Below, in pieces: positions 34,706 through 46,948 of a stretch of 64,000 bases of DNA. A program made the position numbers and the translations under genes. Under the pieces are notes generated by a model. It saw nothing but the letters and a program-made list of their open reading frames with translations, searched no databases and was not told the origin of the DNA. The stretch is from NCBI GenBank assembly GCA_012845835.1, contig JABAKD010000025.1, positions 24,041,923-24,105,922 on the forward strand, read 5' to 3'. The stretch is from Undaria pinnatifida. Taxonomy: Eukaryota; Sar; Phaeophyceae; Laminariales; Alariaceae. Numbering within the stretch: the first letter of the stretch is position 1; every line of letters begins with the position of its first letter.

Positions 34706-37427
34706 ATGGCTGCCCACAAGACAGGGAGAGCTCGCTCGAGATACCGGGACTCGAGACTCGGAGAATCACCGGAGACGGGTTCCGTTGACGAGACAGAAGA
34801 CGGACCACAATACCACGACCCGTACCAACCAACTCACAGAGTTGACTCGTCGGTTCGCGCAAAGAATAAACGGACCAACCACCACCGAACTCGGGGGCGT
34901 CTCGACGTCCGCCCTCGCCAGCCCCGGGGGAGCGGCAGCAGCTGCCCTCCCCCTGCTCTCGACAAGGCACGGCCCGCCGCCATCTCGGCTCTGCACGGTC
35001 GGCAGAGCGCCACGGCCAGGGCTTCCAGGGCCTGACCGCCCATGCCGGCCCCTTTGACTTGGCATATGAAGTGGCGCGGGCCCAGCGGGCGCCCAACAAC
35101 GCCAACCAGACGATATTCCGGCGTGAAGCACGCCGACGTCGGTTTGACGAAGATACCGAGCAGGCAAAGACCGTTGCGCGGGTGGCGTCTCTGGTGCGCA
35201 ACAAGTGCTCGCCCAATCAGTTTCGTCGGCTGTCGCAAGAGCAACGGCGGCCCCCTCGTCTTCGACGCGCCCGCAGGGTGTCGCATCCCAGCGACCACGA
35301 CCAGGGGACCCCGCCCTCATTCAAGGGCAGCGTCGCGTGCATGGAGTCTGCCCCTAAGGTAGAGATCTCTCCAGCATTGGCCATTGCGATGGTGCGAACG
35401 GCCTCCGCCCTCATCACGTCAGAGAGGCCAGCGTCGTGGCAAGTAGACGCCCTTTCAGTAGAAGCGGCCTGGACTCGCATGGATTATACGCCCTATGCCG
35501 GACAGACGAGAGCCGCGTTAACACTTGCCCTCGTCAGAACTCTGCTGATGGCCCAAGACGAGGCCCCCGCCCCCGTCTTATGGGTGAACCCCGGAGGAAG
35601 AGCTGGCGGAACGCAACAGGGGAAAACAGCGACGCAGTGACAATTGCGACCGGGGGGACCGCCACCGTGAAAATGTCAGCATATCTGGTGAGGGTGGCGA
35701 CCACTACGACCACCGCCGCGGGGGTGACAGCGGTAGTGGGTGAGGGGGAGGCGCATTGGGTGATGGTGTGGCTGAGGGCGCCGTTGAGGGTGCAACTTTG
35801 GTCGCACACCCGGGGCAGTTGGCCGAAGCTTTCGCGGAGGCAATGAAAGACGGAGGTACGGCGCTACAGAACATTCAGCGTGGAACAGCTTGTCACCCTC
35901 CTCACCCTCGTCCCAGTTCTCGAGCACGGAAGACCACAGCGGGGTTGCCGTGGTAGCAAGTAAGAGGTATGAAGAGCCATGGCAGGAGGAGTATTCAGGG
36001 CGGGGGCTTTCACCCTCCTGTTGCGGCTGCTGATGACGCACTTCGACGGGGTTGACACGGAGGAGGGCTACACTAAGTGGCATACTTTGGGAATGTGCAA
36101 CGGCACACCATTTTCTGACTTCAGTGACGAGTTTCGCGTACTTGCGCTGACCGCTACGGGGAGTGAGCGAGCGTTTTTTCCAGGGACGAGTGTGGTGTTG
36201 GAGGTGGTTCGGGTGGCGGCAAATGATAAATTTCCGGCTGTCATGCCTGAGTTGTACCCTGGTTCGAAGGCAACGGACCGGCGGCCATACGCCTCGTTTG
36301 ATGCTCTATGGCGGGCTTTTAGTGATTAAGGGCATAAGGTGACACCTGCCGTCAACGGCAAAACGTTTTCATTTCTTCCTGGTTCTTCGACCGTAGCGGT
36401 GTCTTTCGCCCCGTTGGGGCACCTGCCCGCTGATCATGGGCGCGGCCAGGGCCGAGTGCCGTCCCAGTCACTTTCGTGGCAGACTGGATCGAGCCATCAT
36501 TGAAATATCATGCCATCGATGGTTCTGACCCTTGGCTTGACCAAACATTGAACTGTTTGCCACTAGAAGGGCATAAGTATGCAGACTTTTGGCCGTTAAT
36601 GCCCCGTTTAAGACATCCGACCGTCCCCTTCGGAGCGGCCTCCTGTCACCTCGCGCTGATGGCCTCCGGGAGAAGCGGGGGCTTTGCCTCAACTGCCACG
36701 AAGCCAACAATTCCTTCACGCATTGTAGGCAACATTTATCACTGCGAGTGACTGCTTGAACCCCGAACTTGGCCAACTTGGCGACGATGACGAACACCGA
36801 CGTCGACAAACGCGCATGGTATGCTACCGCCGAGGGGATACATCTTATCGCCCGAACAACAAAAAATATCGTCTCCATCTTTCAGGTCAATCGCGAGGGT
36901 ACCACAAGCATCAGGGCCAGAAAAACTGCCAGAACGACACAACATACACGTCAGGTCACGGTGGTGGTTTTCCGCGTTCACCTGCCTCTCCTGGGCCCGC
37001 TCCTGCAGCTCGAATGCGCTTTGGAGCCGCCCATAACCCGAGCGGAAATATTCTTGCGCGCCAGCCAGGCACATTACGTAACGGCAATCGACAGCTCGAG
37101 GACGGCACGGTAGCGTCGACAACACTGTCGGGGGGCACCACTTTTGGTTTCAGAAGATGCTCGTGTTCTATTGCTAGCCTGTCCAATTTCGAGGCAGAGA
37201 TTGCCTCTTTCAAGAGCCGACGGGCTTTTACGCCGTCGGTGGCCGATTCTTACGACGTAGTACCGGCGGCGAGAACTACCGCGTCGAGCGTGGTTTCCTG
37301 CAGCCAGGTAATTGTTTTTTATCAGACGACGAGAACGCGTGCTTTCAACGACGTTCCTCTCGGTCATGGTCTGGGTTCATCGACGGGAACAGTGCTTCCA
37401 GCGCCGATTCCCTCAGCCGCGGCATAA
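34706..37427 (+). pseudogene. gag: gag remnant, unit 2
   Basis: The likely start is the ATG at 34,706 (MAAHKTGRARSRYRDS...). The longest surviving block, 35,059-35,640 (193 codons), is Arg-rich at its N-terminus. The block at 35,979-36,329 matches the unit 1 one at 5,478-5,828. The knuckle at 36,684 reads CX2CX4NX4C. Frameshifts separate the blocks, so no single protein can be made. Confidence 0.72.
36684..36725 (+). other. CCHC-like zinc knuckle with His replaced, unit 2
   Basis: C-L-N-C-H-E-A-N-N-S-F-T-H-C: the metal-binding His position is Asn, as in unit 1, and an extra His follows the second Cys. Confidence 0.65.
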
Positions 37428-37570
37428 GCTCGGAAGTGGGGGTATACGCTCCAACCGCCGTCCCCATCAACCATGGCAAATAAGCTTGCGCTTTGCGCGC
37501 TCGCCACTAGGTTCACGTCGCGAGGCAATTTTTTTGCAAAGACGGCGCATCGCCTTAGTTTGCAAACGTG

Positions 37571-37591
37571 TTAGGGTTAGGGTTAGGGTTA
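37571..37591 (+). repeat. Interstitial telomere-like repeat (TTAGGG)3
   Basis: Three and a half TTAGGG units in a row, present only in unit 2; unit 1 (about 7,078) lacks them at the aligned point. Too short to be a chromosome end; fits a repair patch or a chance expansion. Confidence 0.85.
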
Positions 37592-37720
37592 CCCCGCTCA
37601 CCCCACTGACTAGGCGGCGATCGGATTGAGGTGTGGGATGGCCGAACCTCAAAAACGTTTCTAACCAAGAGGTGGCGGTCCGTTTGAGGTGTAGAAAAGC
37701 CACCACAACAGTACCGACAT

Positions 37721-37832
37721 ATTTTGCGAGGCTCGATTCGATGTTTGCTCGCGATAGCTGCGGGTGCTCTGATTTTATTTTGCGAGGCTCGATTCGATGT
37801 TTGCTCGCGATAGCTGCGGGTGCTCTGATTTT
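37721..37832 (+). repeat. 56-bp exact tandem duplication
   Basis: The unit 'attttgcgaggctcgattcg' plus 36 more bases occurs twice in a row; unit 1 has it once (about 7,213). It arose after the segmental duplication. Confidence 0.9.
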
Positions 37833-39580
37833 TACTGTCTTTCACATCACGGAGGAGTCGACAAGATTAACTACCTCGTCTCCTCTCTCCAACAGGCCTA
37901 ACGGAACAGAGCCTCCTCGTGTAAAAGCATTATTGCCACCTGCCCGAGCCCCGCACCAGAAGACGCCCACAGGGTCGACGGACCCTGCTTCGTCTTCTAG
38001 CACGCTAACCGACGTGTTTCAAGCTACGTCTGCCGCAGTGGCACATGAAGATGATCCGACACTGCGCGACAGGCCAGTGGTGACGCCACGGCCTTCAGCT
38101 TGATCCGCTGGGCGCTATTCCTGTATATTTACGGAAGAATTGCGCCTCTCGTCAAGCATAAATAGCTCAGCGCTCTGCCCCTTCAGGCGCAGTTCGAGCA
38201 GTTTTCTTGCGATTATACGCCAAACATCAATGAGGCCACGACGCGGGAAGGCGTGGGTTCGGACTCCCTCGTGCTTTCGAGACCTGGTGTTCCTGAAGGC
38301 GACATTACAGGCCCAAAGTGTCGAGGACTGGTGTTCTCAGAGGGGGACTTTGCAGGCCCAATTGCCCAACGAGGCTACCGACGGGTTGGCACCGTCGGTA
38401 TCGGGTTCATTTCTGTGTGCAGTGAGGGCGGCTTTTTGCGATTCTCCACCAGCGTGTGAGGTAGAAACGAGGCGAGCAACCGTGGGTTAAGACCCGCATC
38501 ACGCCTACTAGACCTGGTGTTCCCGCAAGGGGACACTGCAGGCCCATAGAGCCGAGACCTCGTGTGCCCAGAAGGCGATAGTGCAGACCCGAATGTCCAT
38601 TGACGCTAGCGACTGGTTGGCACCGTCGGTTGGTTCCATTTTTCGGGCGCAGGTAGTACTGATTCTCACGTTTGTCTGCCAACGAACGAAGAAGATCCGA
38701 GGTGAGAAACCATTGGTTGGATTGGCGTCGTCCTTCCGAGTCCTGGTGTTCCCGGACGGGGACATTGCGACCCCAAAATCCAACATGGCTGTTGACCCTT
38801 CTCTCGAACACTCCACACACAAAGTGTGATTGTTCTGGCAGCCTCATCCGATTCTTCGCCGTGGTTCCGTTCGTTGTTTGTCTTGGACGCCGTGCAATAT
38901 TACTGCGCAGAGCAGTACATGATTGTCGAAACCACCAGTCTTTTCCAAGACCACCCAGCAGTGGGGCTCATCATGTCGTCGCCTAATCCGAGCTTACGCA
39001 AACACATCGGTCGAAGCGTGCGCAACTTTGACCCCAGCGTTGGGGACAGGGAGACGCAAAACCCCGTGTTATCTAGCACCTACGCCAAATTCACGCAGAA
39101 CCCAGGCATAAAGAATAACCTTTTGAGCTCTGACAATAACGTTCTGGCTGAATTCAGCCCTCTGGACCCAGTGTGGGACACTGGTCTCCGGGCGGATGAT
39201 CCCAGGGTCAACAACCCATGCCAGTGGAGAGCGAAACTTCGCACGGTGAGGCACGTTCTGCCAATCACAAAGCTGTTCGCGGCGGTAAGACCAGGTCGGC
39301 GAACCCGGCCTTCCCTAGTCGGTTCCGCCCCTGCACTGCGACTACAAAAACCAAGCAATCTCGTCCGTGCCGTAGTCAGGCTATTTACAGTGGCCAGCAT
39401 TCGCAATGCTTCCTCTTCAGAGTTTCCGACCTACGTTTTGGCCGCGTTGCCCAACTCGACGCAGTGAAGGTTTGGAGATAGCTTCTGGCGTCACTCCCGA
39501 CCTTGGGATGTCAGAACACAGCCCCTGATTCGTCGGGCACTGTGACGCTTGACGGCGTATCGTTCACTACGGAAATCGCG

Positions 39581-39872
39581 TACATCAGTCGAGAAACATT
39601 CGTCTCGGAGAAGCACTAGACGCCCCTAGATTCGGAGACCGGCAGCACTGTTTGCGCTCCTAAAACCCTCCGATTGAACTGTGGAGAACCAAATCTCAAT
39701 GTCCTTCGGGCACACGGCACAGAAGAGCATTGACAAAGTGGGGACGGTCAATACACCCACCAGCGACAGCATGAGTTGGTCACTGCGTTCGATTGCACAC
39801 TCGAGTGCCGCAACGGCAGCACCAACGGCGTCGCTGACCTCACTAGACCGCTTGCCAGAGCCTGCTACGGAG
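39581..39872 (+). pseudogene. pol: RNase H remnant of pol, unit 2
   Basis: YISRE, SEKH, a stop (TAG at 39,617) where Trp is expected, TPLDSETGS, then after a frameshift VTAFDCTLECRNGS...GVADLT. The same reverse transcriptase-less junction precedes it as in unit 1. Confidence 0.75.
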
Positions 39873-40900
39873 TACAACTACTGCAGTGTCTTGACGAGCT
39901 TCAACCCTGTGGGGTTGATACGCCCTCACCCCGTTGGATATAGCGGTATCTACCTTGTGCGGGCCGGCGAGCTGCGCGCTCCCTTTTCGTCGATGCCAGG
40001 GGTGGGTTTGGGTGGACTCGTGCCCCGCTCTAAAAGCACTGCTCTAGGTGGATTCGTGCCCCGCACCGAACGCACTGTCTTTAGTGAATTCGTGCCCCTC
40101 GATGAAAGCACTGTCTTGGGTGGGCTCTTGCCCCGCACTTAACATGATGCATTGCCAGAGCTCCCTCTCACCTCTATCGTATTTCGCGATTTCAGCACAC
40201 ACGAGCCACGTATAAAAAATGACGGCCTTTCTGCTCCCCCGGGGGTATTTGACGCTCGTGTTTCGGCCTCTGTCGTCACTACCGAAGGCTGTAGCGGCCG
40301 CGGGTCAATTTCTCCGGCCGCCTGACACCATGTTCGGTTCGGTTTTTGATGTACCCGTTGAGGACAGCACGGGCTCTGCAGATACCTGGCTGCAGCGACG
40401 TCAATCGCACAGTCGACTCCTCTATCAAGGAGTTCTCAACAGGATACGGACTCCGCCGCGAGCACCGGTTCGATTGTGTCCATCACTGGCTTGCTTGGCG
40501 GCCCAGCCCCTCAACCGTCGATGACGCGACGACGAACAGCCACAGCAACCGGTAACGCACCCCTATTGTAAAATATAGATTCGTGCCCGACGGGGCCCCT
40601 CGGCCATCTTCCAAACGAGGTTTAAACGTATTGGCCTGCCGATTGGACGTGAGAGCAGCACGGTGGGTCGACGTGCCACGGCACGATTCGTTACATCTCT
40701 ATCGACCAGTGCTCGGTCATGCCGGCGGACGTCTTGGCGTGTTATCCCTTGCACAAGCGTCCCTCCTACTCAGACAATCACGAGATGGTCAAGGTCGACT
40801 ACATACAACCGACGACTACATTGTTCTACCCGTCCGTAACCCGACACTGCCGCCAGCAAGGTATGCCAAACCGAACTCTGTGGGGCGAGCTTCTTGTATG
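39873..40900 (+). pseudogene. pol spacer between RNase H and integrase, unit 2
   Basis: Holds four degenerate GLVPRTES-like repeats at about 40,010-40,140 and the block at 40,219-40,524 shared with unit 1. No enzyme domain is seen. Confidence 0.5.
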
Positions 40901-40904
40901 ACAA

Positions 40905-41865
40905 ACGACGAACCTGTTTCCATCTACGTCCCCCTGTTCATGCGCCCTTAGATTTTGAAAGCTTGTCACTCGGCGGCCTCTTGTCACCTAGGCACCACGC
41001 GCACGTTGGGTATGCTGGAGCCGTTTAATTGGTGGAATGGTATGAATGTATGCACCTTGTGGTGTCTTCTCCACTGCTTGAAGCGCTAAGCGCCGAAAAA
41101 ACACGTCTGACTGCCCGTTGGCCAATCATCTCAATGCCTCCACCGGACGACCCAGGTGCAATTGTCAGTGTTGACTACGTCGGCCTCCTCACGTTCATAC
41201 CACGAGGCAACACCTACATCCTGTTGTTCACCGATCGCTTCAGTCGTCGGGCCGACATGTTCCCCGTCGGTGCCCGCGGAGGGTACAGTCAAGACCCTGG
41301 TGAATCAATACATCCCCTTGTGGGGGTGCCGGCGCACCATACTTCCGGAAAGCGGCCTGCAGGTCCGATCCAAGCTTTCACAAGCTGTATATCAGCCGTT
41401 GAGTGTGCCCAAGCTTGCTACAAGTTCCTGTCATCCCATCTGTAACGAGGGCGTTCAGCCGGTAAACAACTTTATGGCCCAAACGCTGGCTATGATCGTC
41501 AACGCGCGACAAGACGACGGGAGCATGCATCTGCTTCACGTCGAATTCGCTTATAGCAACTCAATCAGCCCGGCGACGTGTCTGGCGCCCAACGAGGTCA
41601 ACATGGGCAGACTCCCACAGCTTCCCCTGACGATTTTCGACCGCACTGGCGGCGTTGGACACCAGAGTCTAGCCAGCGACCACCTGGCCAATTGCGACTT
41701 GGCCACCCACCGGCAAAAGCGCGCAAACGACATTGTCCGTGCACACCACGCCCTCGCCGACGCTCGGCGTCCAGCACCTAACGTCGATACTGGTGGTTGG
41801 GGGATGGGTGTAAAATTCTTCCTTTACCATCCGCCGGGGTATGAAGGCGAACACCGACGCTAAAG
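40905..41865 (+). pseudogene. pol: Integrase remnant, catalytic triad degraded
   Basis: An H2C2-like zinc-binding block (CHSAASCHLGTTRTLGMLE...WWNGM...LLHC) lies near 40,960-41,080. The core starts VDYVGLL with the first Asp at 41,173 and continues RGNTYILLFTDRFSRRADMFP. A frameshift near 41,280 moves to a second frame: LPESGLQ has Glu at 41,348 where the family has Asp, and GVQPVNN has Gln at 41,456 where the family has Glu. MAQTLAMIVN and NEVNMGRLPQLPL follow. The order and spacing are those of Ty3-type integrase, but two of three catalytic residues are gone. The part corresponding to this is deleted from unit 1. Confidence 0.85.
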
Positions 41866-42076
41866 TACTCAAGAACAAACTCGCGCTTAACTGGACGGGC
41901 CCGTAAAAGGTGCTGGAACTTGTTCCCTGCTCCGCCGCCGAGACCCCGGGCGTTTCGCTGCTCAGGAGCAAGCTTTTCTATACCGATCTCCCTTCCAAAT
42001 CTGCCCTGGTCGGCGCTAGTCGGCGTGTGGCCATCGAGCGCTCAAACCCTGCGCCAATCCCTACAACAGCGGGGAC

Positions 42077-42400
42077 ATGCCCAGATACCTTTTAGCGGGG
42101 CAGACGCAGTACGTGCTCAACACGTCCCCGACGTACCACGTGGCTCAAGACGACGTTTCGACTCCCCTCCAACGGCTGGAGGTGGAGCAGATTACCGGTC
42201 ATCAGTTTATACGGGGGCGAGGTGGTGTCAACGCGGTGCTATACAAGACGCATTGGGCGGGACTCTCCGAACCTTCCTGGAGACGGGAAATGGATCTCCA
42301 CCTCTCCCGCTCCCACGTCTTGCGTGTTTGGGCCGGAATCCCGGACCAGCACGGCCACCTAATCACCTCCGACGCCGATTACGGATCGGGTCGGCACAGC
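42077..42400 (+). pseudogene. Chromodomain at the C-terminus of integrase
   Basis: An open frame from 42,077 reads LEVEQITGHQF...VLYKTHWAGLSEPSWRREMDL...HVLRVWAG (about 42,165-42,350), a chromodomain-like pattern with the conserved W-x-G-x-x-x-x-x-W-E-type core, here WRRE. Family knowledge says such domains guide chromovirus integration into heterochromatin. Confidence 0.7.
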
Positions 42401-42465
42401 TCAATTGGCAGACCTGCAGGGGACACTCTGTATTTCCGCCTACTACCCTTACACGATGTCGTCGC
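42401..42465 (+). repeat. 3' LTR-like start, truncated
   Basis: About 80% match to 409-473 and 30,664-30,728; the match fades at about 42,465, so only the first part of a 3' LTR remains. Confidence 0.55.
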
Positions 42466-42481
42466 TAGCGGTATTGCCGTT

Positions 42482-44205
42482 GAAATTTTATTTGATATAC
42501 GAATTATATACATTTTCCGACATTTTGAAGCAATGGTCTATTTTCAACTTTCAATGTTAATGGTGATTATTGGGAGCCCAAGCGGAATATCGTTAAAAGA
42601 AGCTCATGAGAACAACGTAATTCCATCTACATTTAACCCACTTTCAGACCGTTATAGGCATATTTCAAGTTTTCAAAACACGTATATACATCTCTACCAG
42701 GTATTGCTGAACCAGATCGAACATGGATTTATGACTACCTGCCTGGCGTGTTTCCGAGGGAATTATTTTTTTGAGCATACCACAGTCCTTTCATGCTCCT
42801 TCCTAAAAAGGACGTATACTGTCAGGCCCTTCGATTATATCATCTTGGTACAGGCATACGTACAGCAGAAATTAATACAGAAGCCACTTCACACGGTGTA
42901 TTTATGGTTACACGTACAACATGGATGTAGAGAGTTACGCTTTGCTTGTTCGAAGGGTACGTTTCCACTCCTACTCATAACGGAAATGCCGCAGCATTGA
43001 AATGTAGACCCGGCCGAGGGTGCCGCAACACACTCACGACTCCAACATCGGGCGATACGGACGTTCGACATGGTGGAACCAGGTGGCAACGATGGTCGAT
43101 TCTACACCGCGAACCATACGTTGTCTTCGCTGAGGGGCTTGTGGCGCTTAACCTCGCGCTCGAACGACGATTTCTATTTATCACCACTGTCTGATACTTC
43201 GTAGAGCTCCCGAAACCAAAATAGCATATTCTACAGTACATTGGATATACAACATTTTTACGTGGCTGACAATAATTTATTCGAGCGCGGACGTCGTCGT
43301 CGATCTTAACACTAAGAATTCATAACGTTTATGAACCAGGTAGAAGCCCAAGGTGATATTTATCTACGAGATTTATATAGCTCAATCGCAGAATGCGCTC
43401 CTACGTCGACAGGGCGTCGGTCTCGCCACTACGTACAGTCCGACGTCAATTTCAAGAAGTAACCTCAAGCTTCGACACCATCCTTGTCGACACCCAGTTC
43501 ATAAGTGAATGGGATATTGTCTTGTCATTCAATGGAGCCCAGTTTCCCATATACAGCTCGCCTGTGTCGGGGAATATGTGCTTTCACCAGTATTTATATG
43601 CTTGGTTTACCATGCGTGATATTGTTCCAGCCTTCGCTCCTGATTGTTCCAAAACTTGATTTCGTGCTTCCCCGGCATGCTGTGACCCCGCCCCCCTCCA
43701 AATGCTACAGGCGAAATTCATTGTGTTTTTAATGTTTTCAACAATTTTCCCAGGGCCTGAACATTGTTAATCTGGGAATCAGAAGGCGGCATGATATGAA
43801 GTGTAATCGGTTGTCGTGGCTTCATGCGGGTGTATCGAGTGTAAAGGTCATCCACGGCGAGCTGTCATACAATAAATGTTGGGTGAACCTGACTTACAGG
43901 TGTCACCGTGGGACGCAGCTGCCGAACAGATGCCTTCAATTAGCTTCTTAAAACGAACTTGAGCAAAGTTGTATTCTATGGTTTCTGGTGACAGAAAATC
44001 TCGAATGTGTTGTTCGCGGGGTACAGAGTGTCACTAGTTGAGTTGGGGGCACCCGCCTTTCCGTACTATTCGAACTTGCACTACAGCGATCAAAAATATC
44101 GTTAGTGTGATTGCCATTAGGCGATGTGCGTCAGCCTGAACATATTCGCGCTCTGCAAGTATTGTATTGTTAATCGTTTAAATAGTCGGACCGAAAATCA
44201 TTGTT
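42482..44205. other. Unit 2 sequence after the retrotransposon, no gene recognised
   Basis: Partner of about 10,112-11,804. The chromodomain frame runs on to 43,000 but the tail matches non-coding unit 1 sequence with frameshifts. Confidence 0.5.
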
Positions 44206-44333
44206 TAAAATATATACAACAGTTTTTCCATGTATTGTTTCGAACGCACACTGGTGAAGGTCCTTCCAACGCACACTGTGTCGGGCCCGGAGAGGGGGGT
44301 TCGGGGGGGGGCGCGTCGCCCGCCACCGACACT

Positions 44334-45760
44334 GCTACTAGCATCCAAGCACCGTTCGGCTGCCCTGCCAACCCAGCACATACATCAACACAAACACATG
44401 CTACACTGCTAGTACCATCCAAGCACCGTGCGGCTGCCATCCAAGCACAGTTCGGCTGCCCTGCCAACCCAGTGCTGGTGGTGCATTTGGGACACACACA
44501 CCAACACCAACATACACTACACTGCTAGTAGTAGCATCCAAGCACCGTTCGGCTGCCCTGCCAACCCAGCGCTGGTGGTGCATGCCCTGGAACGTTTGCG
44601 CCTCTGCTGTTCGATCCTGCTACATCACGATGCGGGACAACCAACACAACACACAGCAAAAACATTTCACTTCGTTGTGCCCTGGGCTGCGGAAAAAACG
44701 TCCCTTCCCAAAAAACCCTCCTCGTCCTTACAAACCCTTAAAATTCAAACGGCTGCGCTCCAAATCAAACTACACCCTGGCACGCAAACAACCAGCTGGT
44801 GGTGCATTTCGGGACACACACACCAACACCAACACACACTACACTGCTAGTAGTAGCATCCAAGCACCGTTCGGCTGCCCTGCCAACCCAGCGCTGGTGG
44901 TGCATGCGCTGGAACGTTTGCGCCTCTGCTGTTTGATCCTGCTCGTGCGGGACAACCAACACAACACGAAGCAAAAACGTTTCACTTCGTTATGCCCTGG
45001 GCTGCGGACAAAAACAACCCTTTGCAAAAACCCCTCCTCGTCCTTACAAACCCTTAATATTCAAACGGCTGCGCTCTAAATCAAACTACCCCCTGGCACG
45101 CAAACAACCAGCTGGTGGTGCGTTTTGGGACACACACACACCAACACCAATACACACTACACTGCTAGTAGTAGCATCCAAGCACCGTTCGGCTGCCCCG
45201 CCAACCCAGCGCTGGTGGTGCATGCGCTGGAACGTTTGCGCCTCTGCTGTTCAATCCTGCTCGTGCGGGACAACCAACACAACACACAGCAAAAACATTT
45301 CACTTGGTTGTGCCCTGGGCTGCGGACAAAAACAACCCTTCCCAAAAAACCCTCCTCGTCCTTACAAACCCTTAAAATTCAAACGGCTGCGCTTCAAATC
45401 AAACGGCGGTATGAACTACACCCTGGCACGCAAACAACGAGCAGCGCACACCGCACACCTTCTTTTTCTATCCCTTCTCGGGTACACCGCGCTCTTCGGC
45501 GTTACGCTGGAACGTTTGCGCCTCTGCTGTTCGATCCTGCCCTTACGGTCGGCCGTGTCTGCGTGCAATCAAACGGCCGCGCTTCAAATCAAACGGCGCT
45601 ACGAACTACACCCTGGCACGCAAACAACGAGCAGCGCACACCGCACACCCTCTATTTATATTCCTCGTCGGATACACTGCGCTCCTCGGCGTTGCGCTGG
45701 AACTTGCGCCTCTGCTGTTCGATCCTGCCCTGTGTGGTCTGCCGTGTCTGCGTACGGCGG
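44334..45760 (+). repeat. Satellite, about 320-bp unit, 3 full and several partial copies
   Basis: 'gtagcatccaagcaccgttc' recurs at 44,529, 44,852 and 45,172; 'ctggaacgtttgcgcctctg' recurs at 44,588, 44,909 and 45,230 and, with shorter spacing, near 45,508 and 45,698. Frames of 140-240 codons across it are repeat by-products. Confidence 0.9.
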
Positions 45761-46106
45761 CGACTGCATCCTTCAGTTCGGCTGCTGCATACTTTCTCTC
45801 GCTGGTTCCTGTCGCAGCTCATCTCCGCCGCGTGCTGTGGGTGTCTGCTATGAGCCTCTTCGCTCGTTCTAGGCTCCTCCTTCCCTGCGGCTGCGTGTTC
45901 TTCGCCCTCTTCGAACCTTACGGCGTACCACCTCCTCGTGCTGCGGCAGAATCTTTGCACACACCGTGCTGCGGAACGTCCCTACAGAAGAGCGGTATCT
46001 TGACGACTGGGGACACCAACTCTTCCGGTAAACATTCACAGGGCTCTCTCTGTGTGGTACATACATGGGTAGCTAAGCAGTAATCCTGTGTGTTTGCGTG
46101 TGTAGG

Positions 46107-46715
46107 ATACCCGTACGTGTTCGAGCCTGCCATACTACCTCACCTTCCTCCAGCGATCCTGCGGTACAAATCCCTTCCATCACATGTGAATGCGTACGTC
46201 TTCGAACCTGCCATACTACCTCATCTTCCTCCAGCGCTCCTGCGGTACAAATCCCTTCCATCGCATGTGAATGCAGGTGTGTACACATCACTGCTTATAC
46301 GCTGCGCGCTCAGCATGGTCACAGCAGTGTGTGTATGTACAGCGGTGTGCACACAGCTCTCACTGTGTGTAGCACATAGTCTACATGTGTAGCGCAGCAG
46401 TACTCCTGTGCGTTCGCGTATGTAGGATGCGCGTACGTGTTCGAACCTGCCATACTACCTCACCTTTCTCCAGCGTTCCTGCGGTGGTACTAATCCCTTC
46501 CATCACCCGTGCACGCGGGTGTGTACAGCGGTGTGCACACAGCTATCGCTGTCTGTGTGTAGCACATACATGACATGTGTAGCGCAGCAGTACTCCTGTG
46601 TGTTTGCGTGTGTTGTAGGATACGCGTACGTGTTCGAACCTGCCATACTACCTCACGCTCCTCCAGCGTTCCTGCGGTACAAATCCCTTCCATTACCTGT
46701 GTATGCATCATCTCC
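46107..46715 (+). repeat. Four copies of an 80-bp block in a minisatellite
   Basis: 'cgtacgtgttcgaacctgcc' plus 'atactacctcacctttctcc' and 'cctgcggtacaaatcccttc' occurs at about 46,112, 46,195, 46,432 and 46,626. Spacers carry 'gtgtgtacagcggtgtgcac' variants. Confidence 0.9.
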
Positions 46716-46764
46716 CATGTATGTAGTCTAGACTATGGGTCTCCAGCTACGGCTGTGCGTCCTG

Positions 46765-46948
46765 TAACAAGTGTTCGTGTCTTTCAGCACGTTACATCCT
46801 ACACCTGCGTACAACGTAACCCATGCGCACATTGCCATCACACCATGCGGCCTTCCTCGACAAATTATGCTGTTCCCTTTACAGGGGACTAAGTACGAGC
46901 ATCCTATCGGTGACATTCTCCGCCTCAAAGCGAAAGTCGCCCGCTAAA
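46765..46948 (+). other. Open frame resembling a terminal exon, uncertain
   Basis: Between satellites an open frame ends QIMLFPLQGTKYEHPIGD then ILRLKAKVAR and a TAA at about 46,948. A splice acceptor-like TCTTTCAG precedes it at 46,785. I do not recognise the protein, and 60 open codons can arise by chance. Confidence 0.2.

Larger units (their letters stand above)
37428..39580 (+). pseudogene. gag/pol linker region, unit 2
   Basis: Partner of 6,937-9,013. The frame at 38,826-39,467 (213 codons) is the longest open block and overlaps the equally placed one in unit 1. I recognise no protease or reverse transcriptase motif. Confidence 0.45.
30662..42465 (+). mobile_element. Decayed Ty3-type chromodomain retrotransposon, unit 2 copy
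   Basis: This is the more complete of the two copies: LTR-like start (30,662), tandem arrays, gag (34,706-37,427), linker, RNase H (39,581-39,872), spacer, integrase (about 40,900-41,865), chromodomain (about 42,165-42,350) and a 3' LTR-like start (42,401-42,465) after which the match ends. Reverse transcriptase is absent, as in unit 1. Two of three integrase catalytic residues are replaced. The chromodomain places it with the chromoviruses. Confidence 0.8.

Noticed and set aside
37571-37591. A chromosome end
   Set aside because: Only three and a half repeats, with homologous single-copy sequence continuing on both sides.
42466-43000. Extension of the chromodomain frame to 307 codons
   Set aside because: Past about 42,465 the frame runs into sequence that matches non-coding unit 1 DNA with frameshifts; only the first part belongs to integrase.
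44124-45872. Overlapping frames of 134-242 codons in unit 2
   Set aside because: They follow the 320-bp satellite in several frames at once; this is what a repeat without stops produces.
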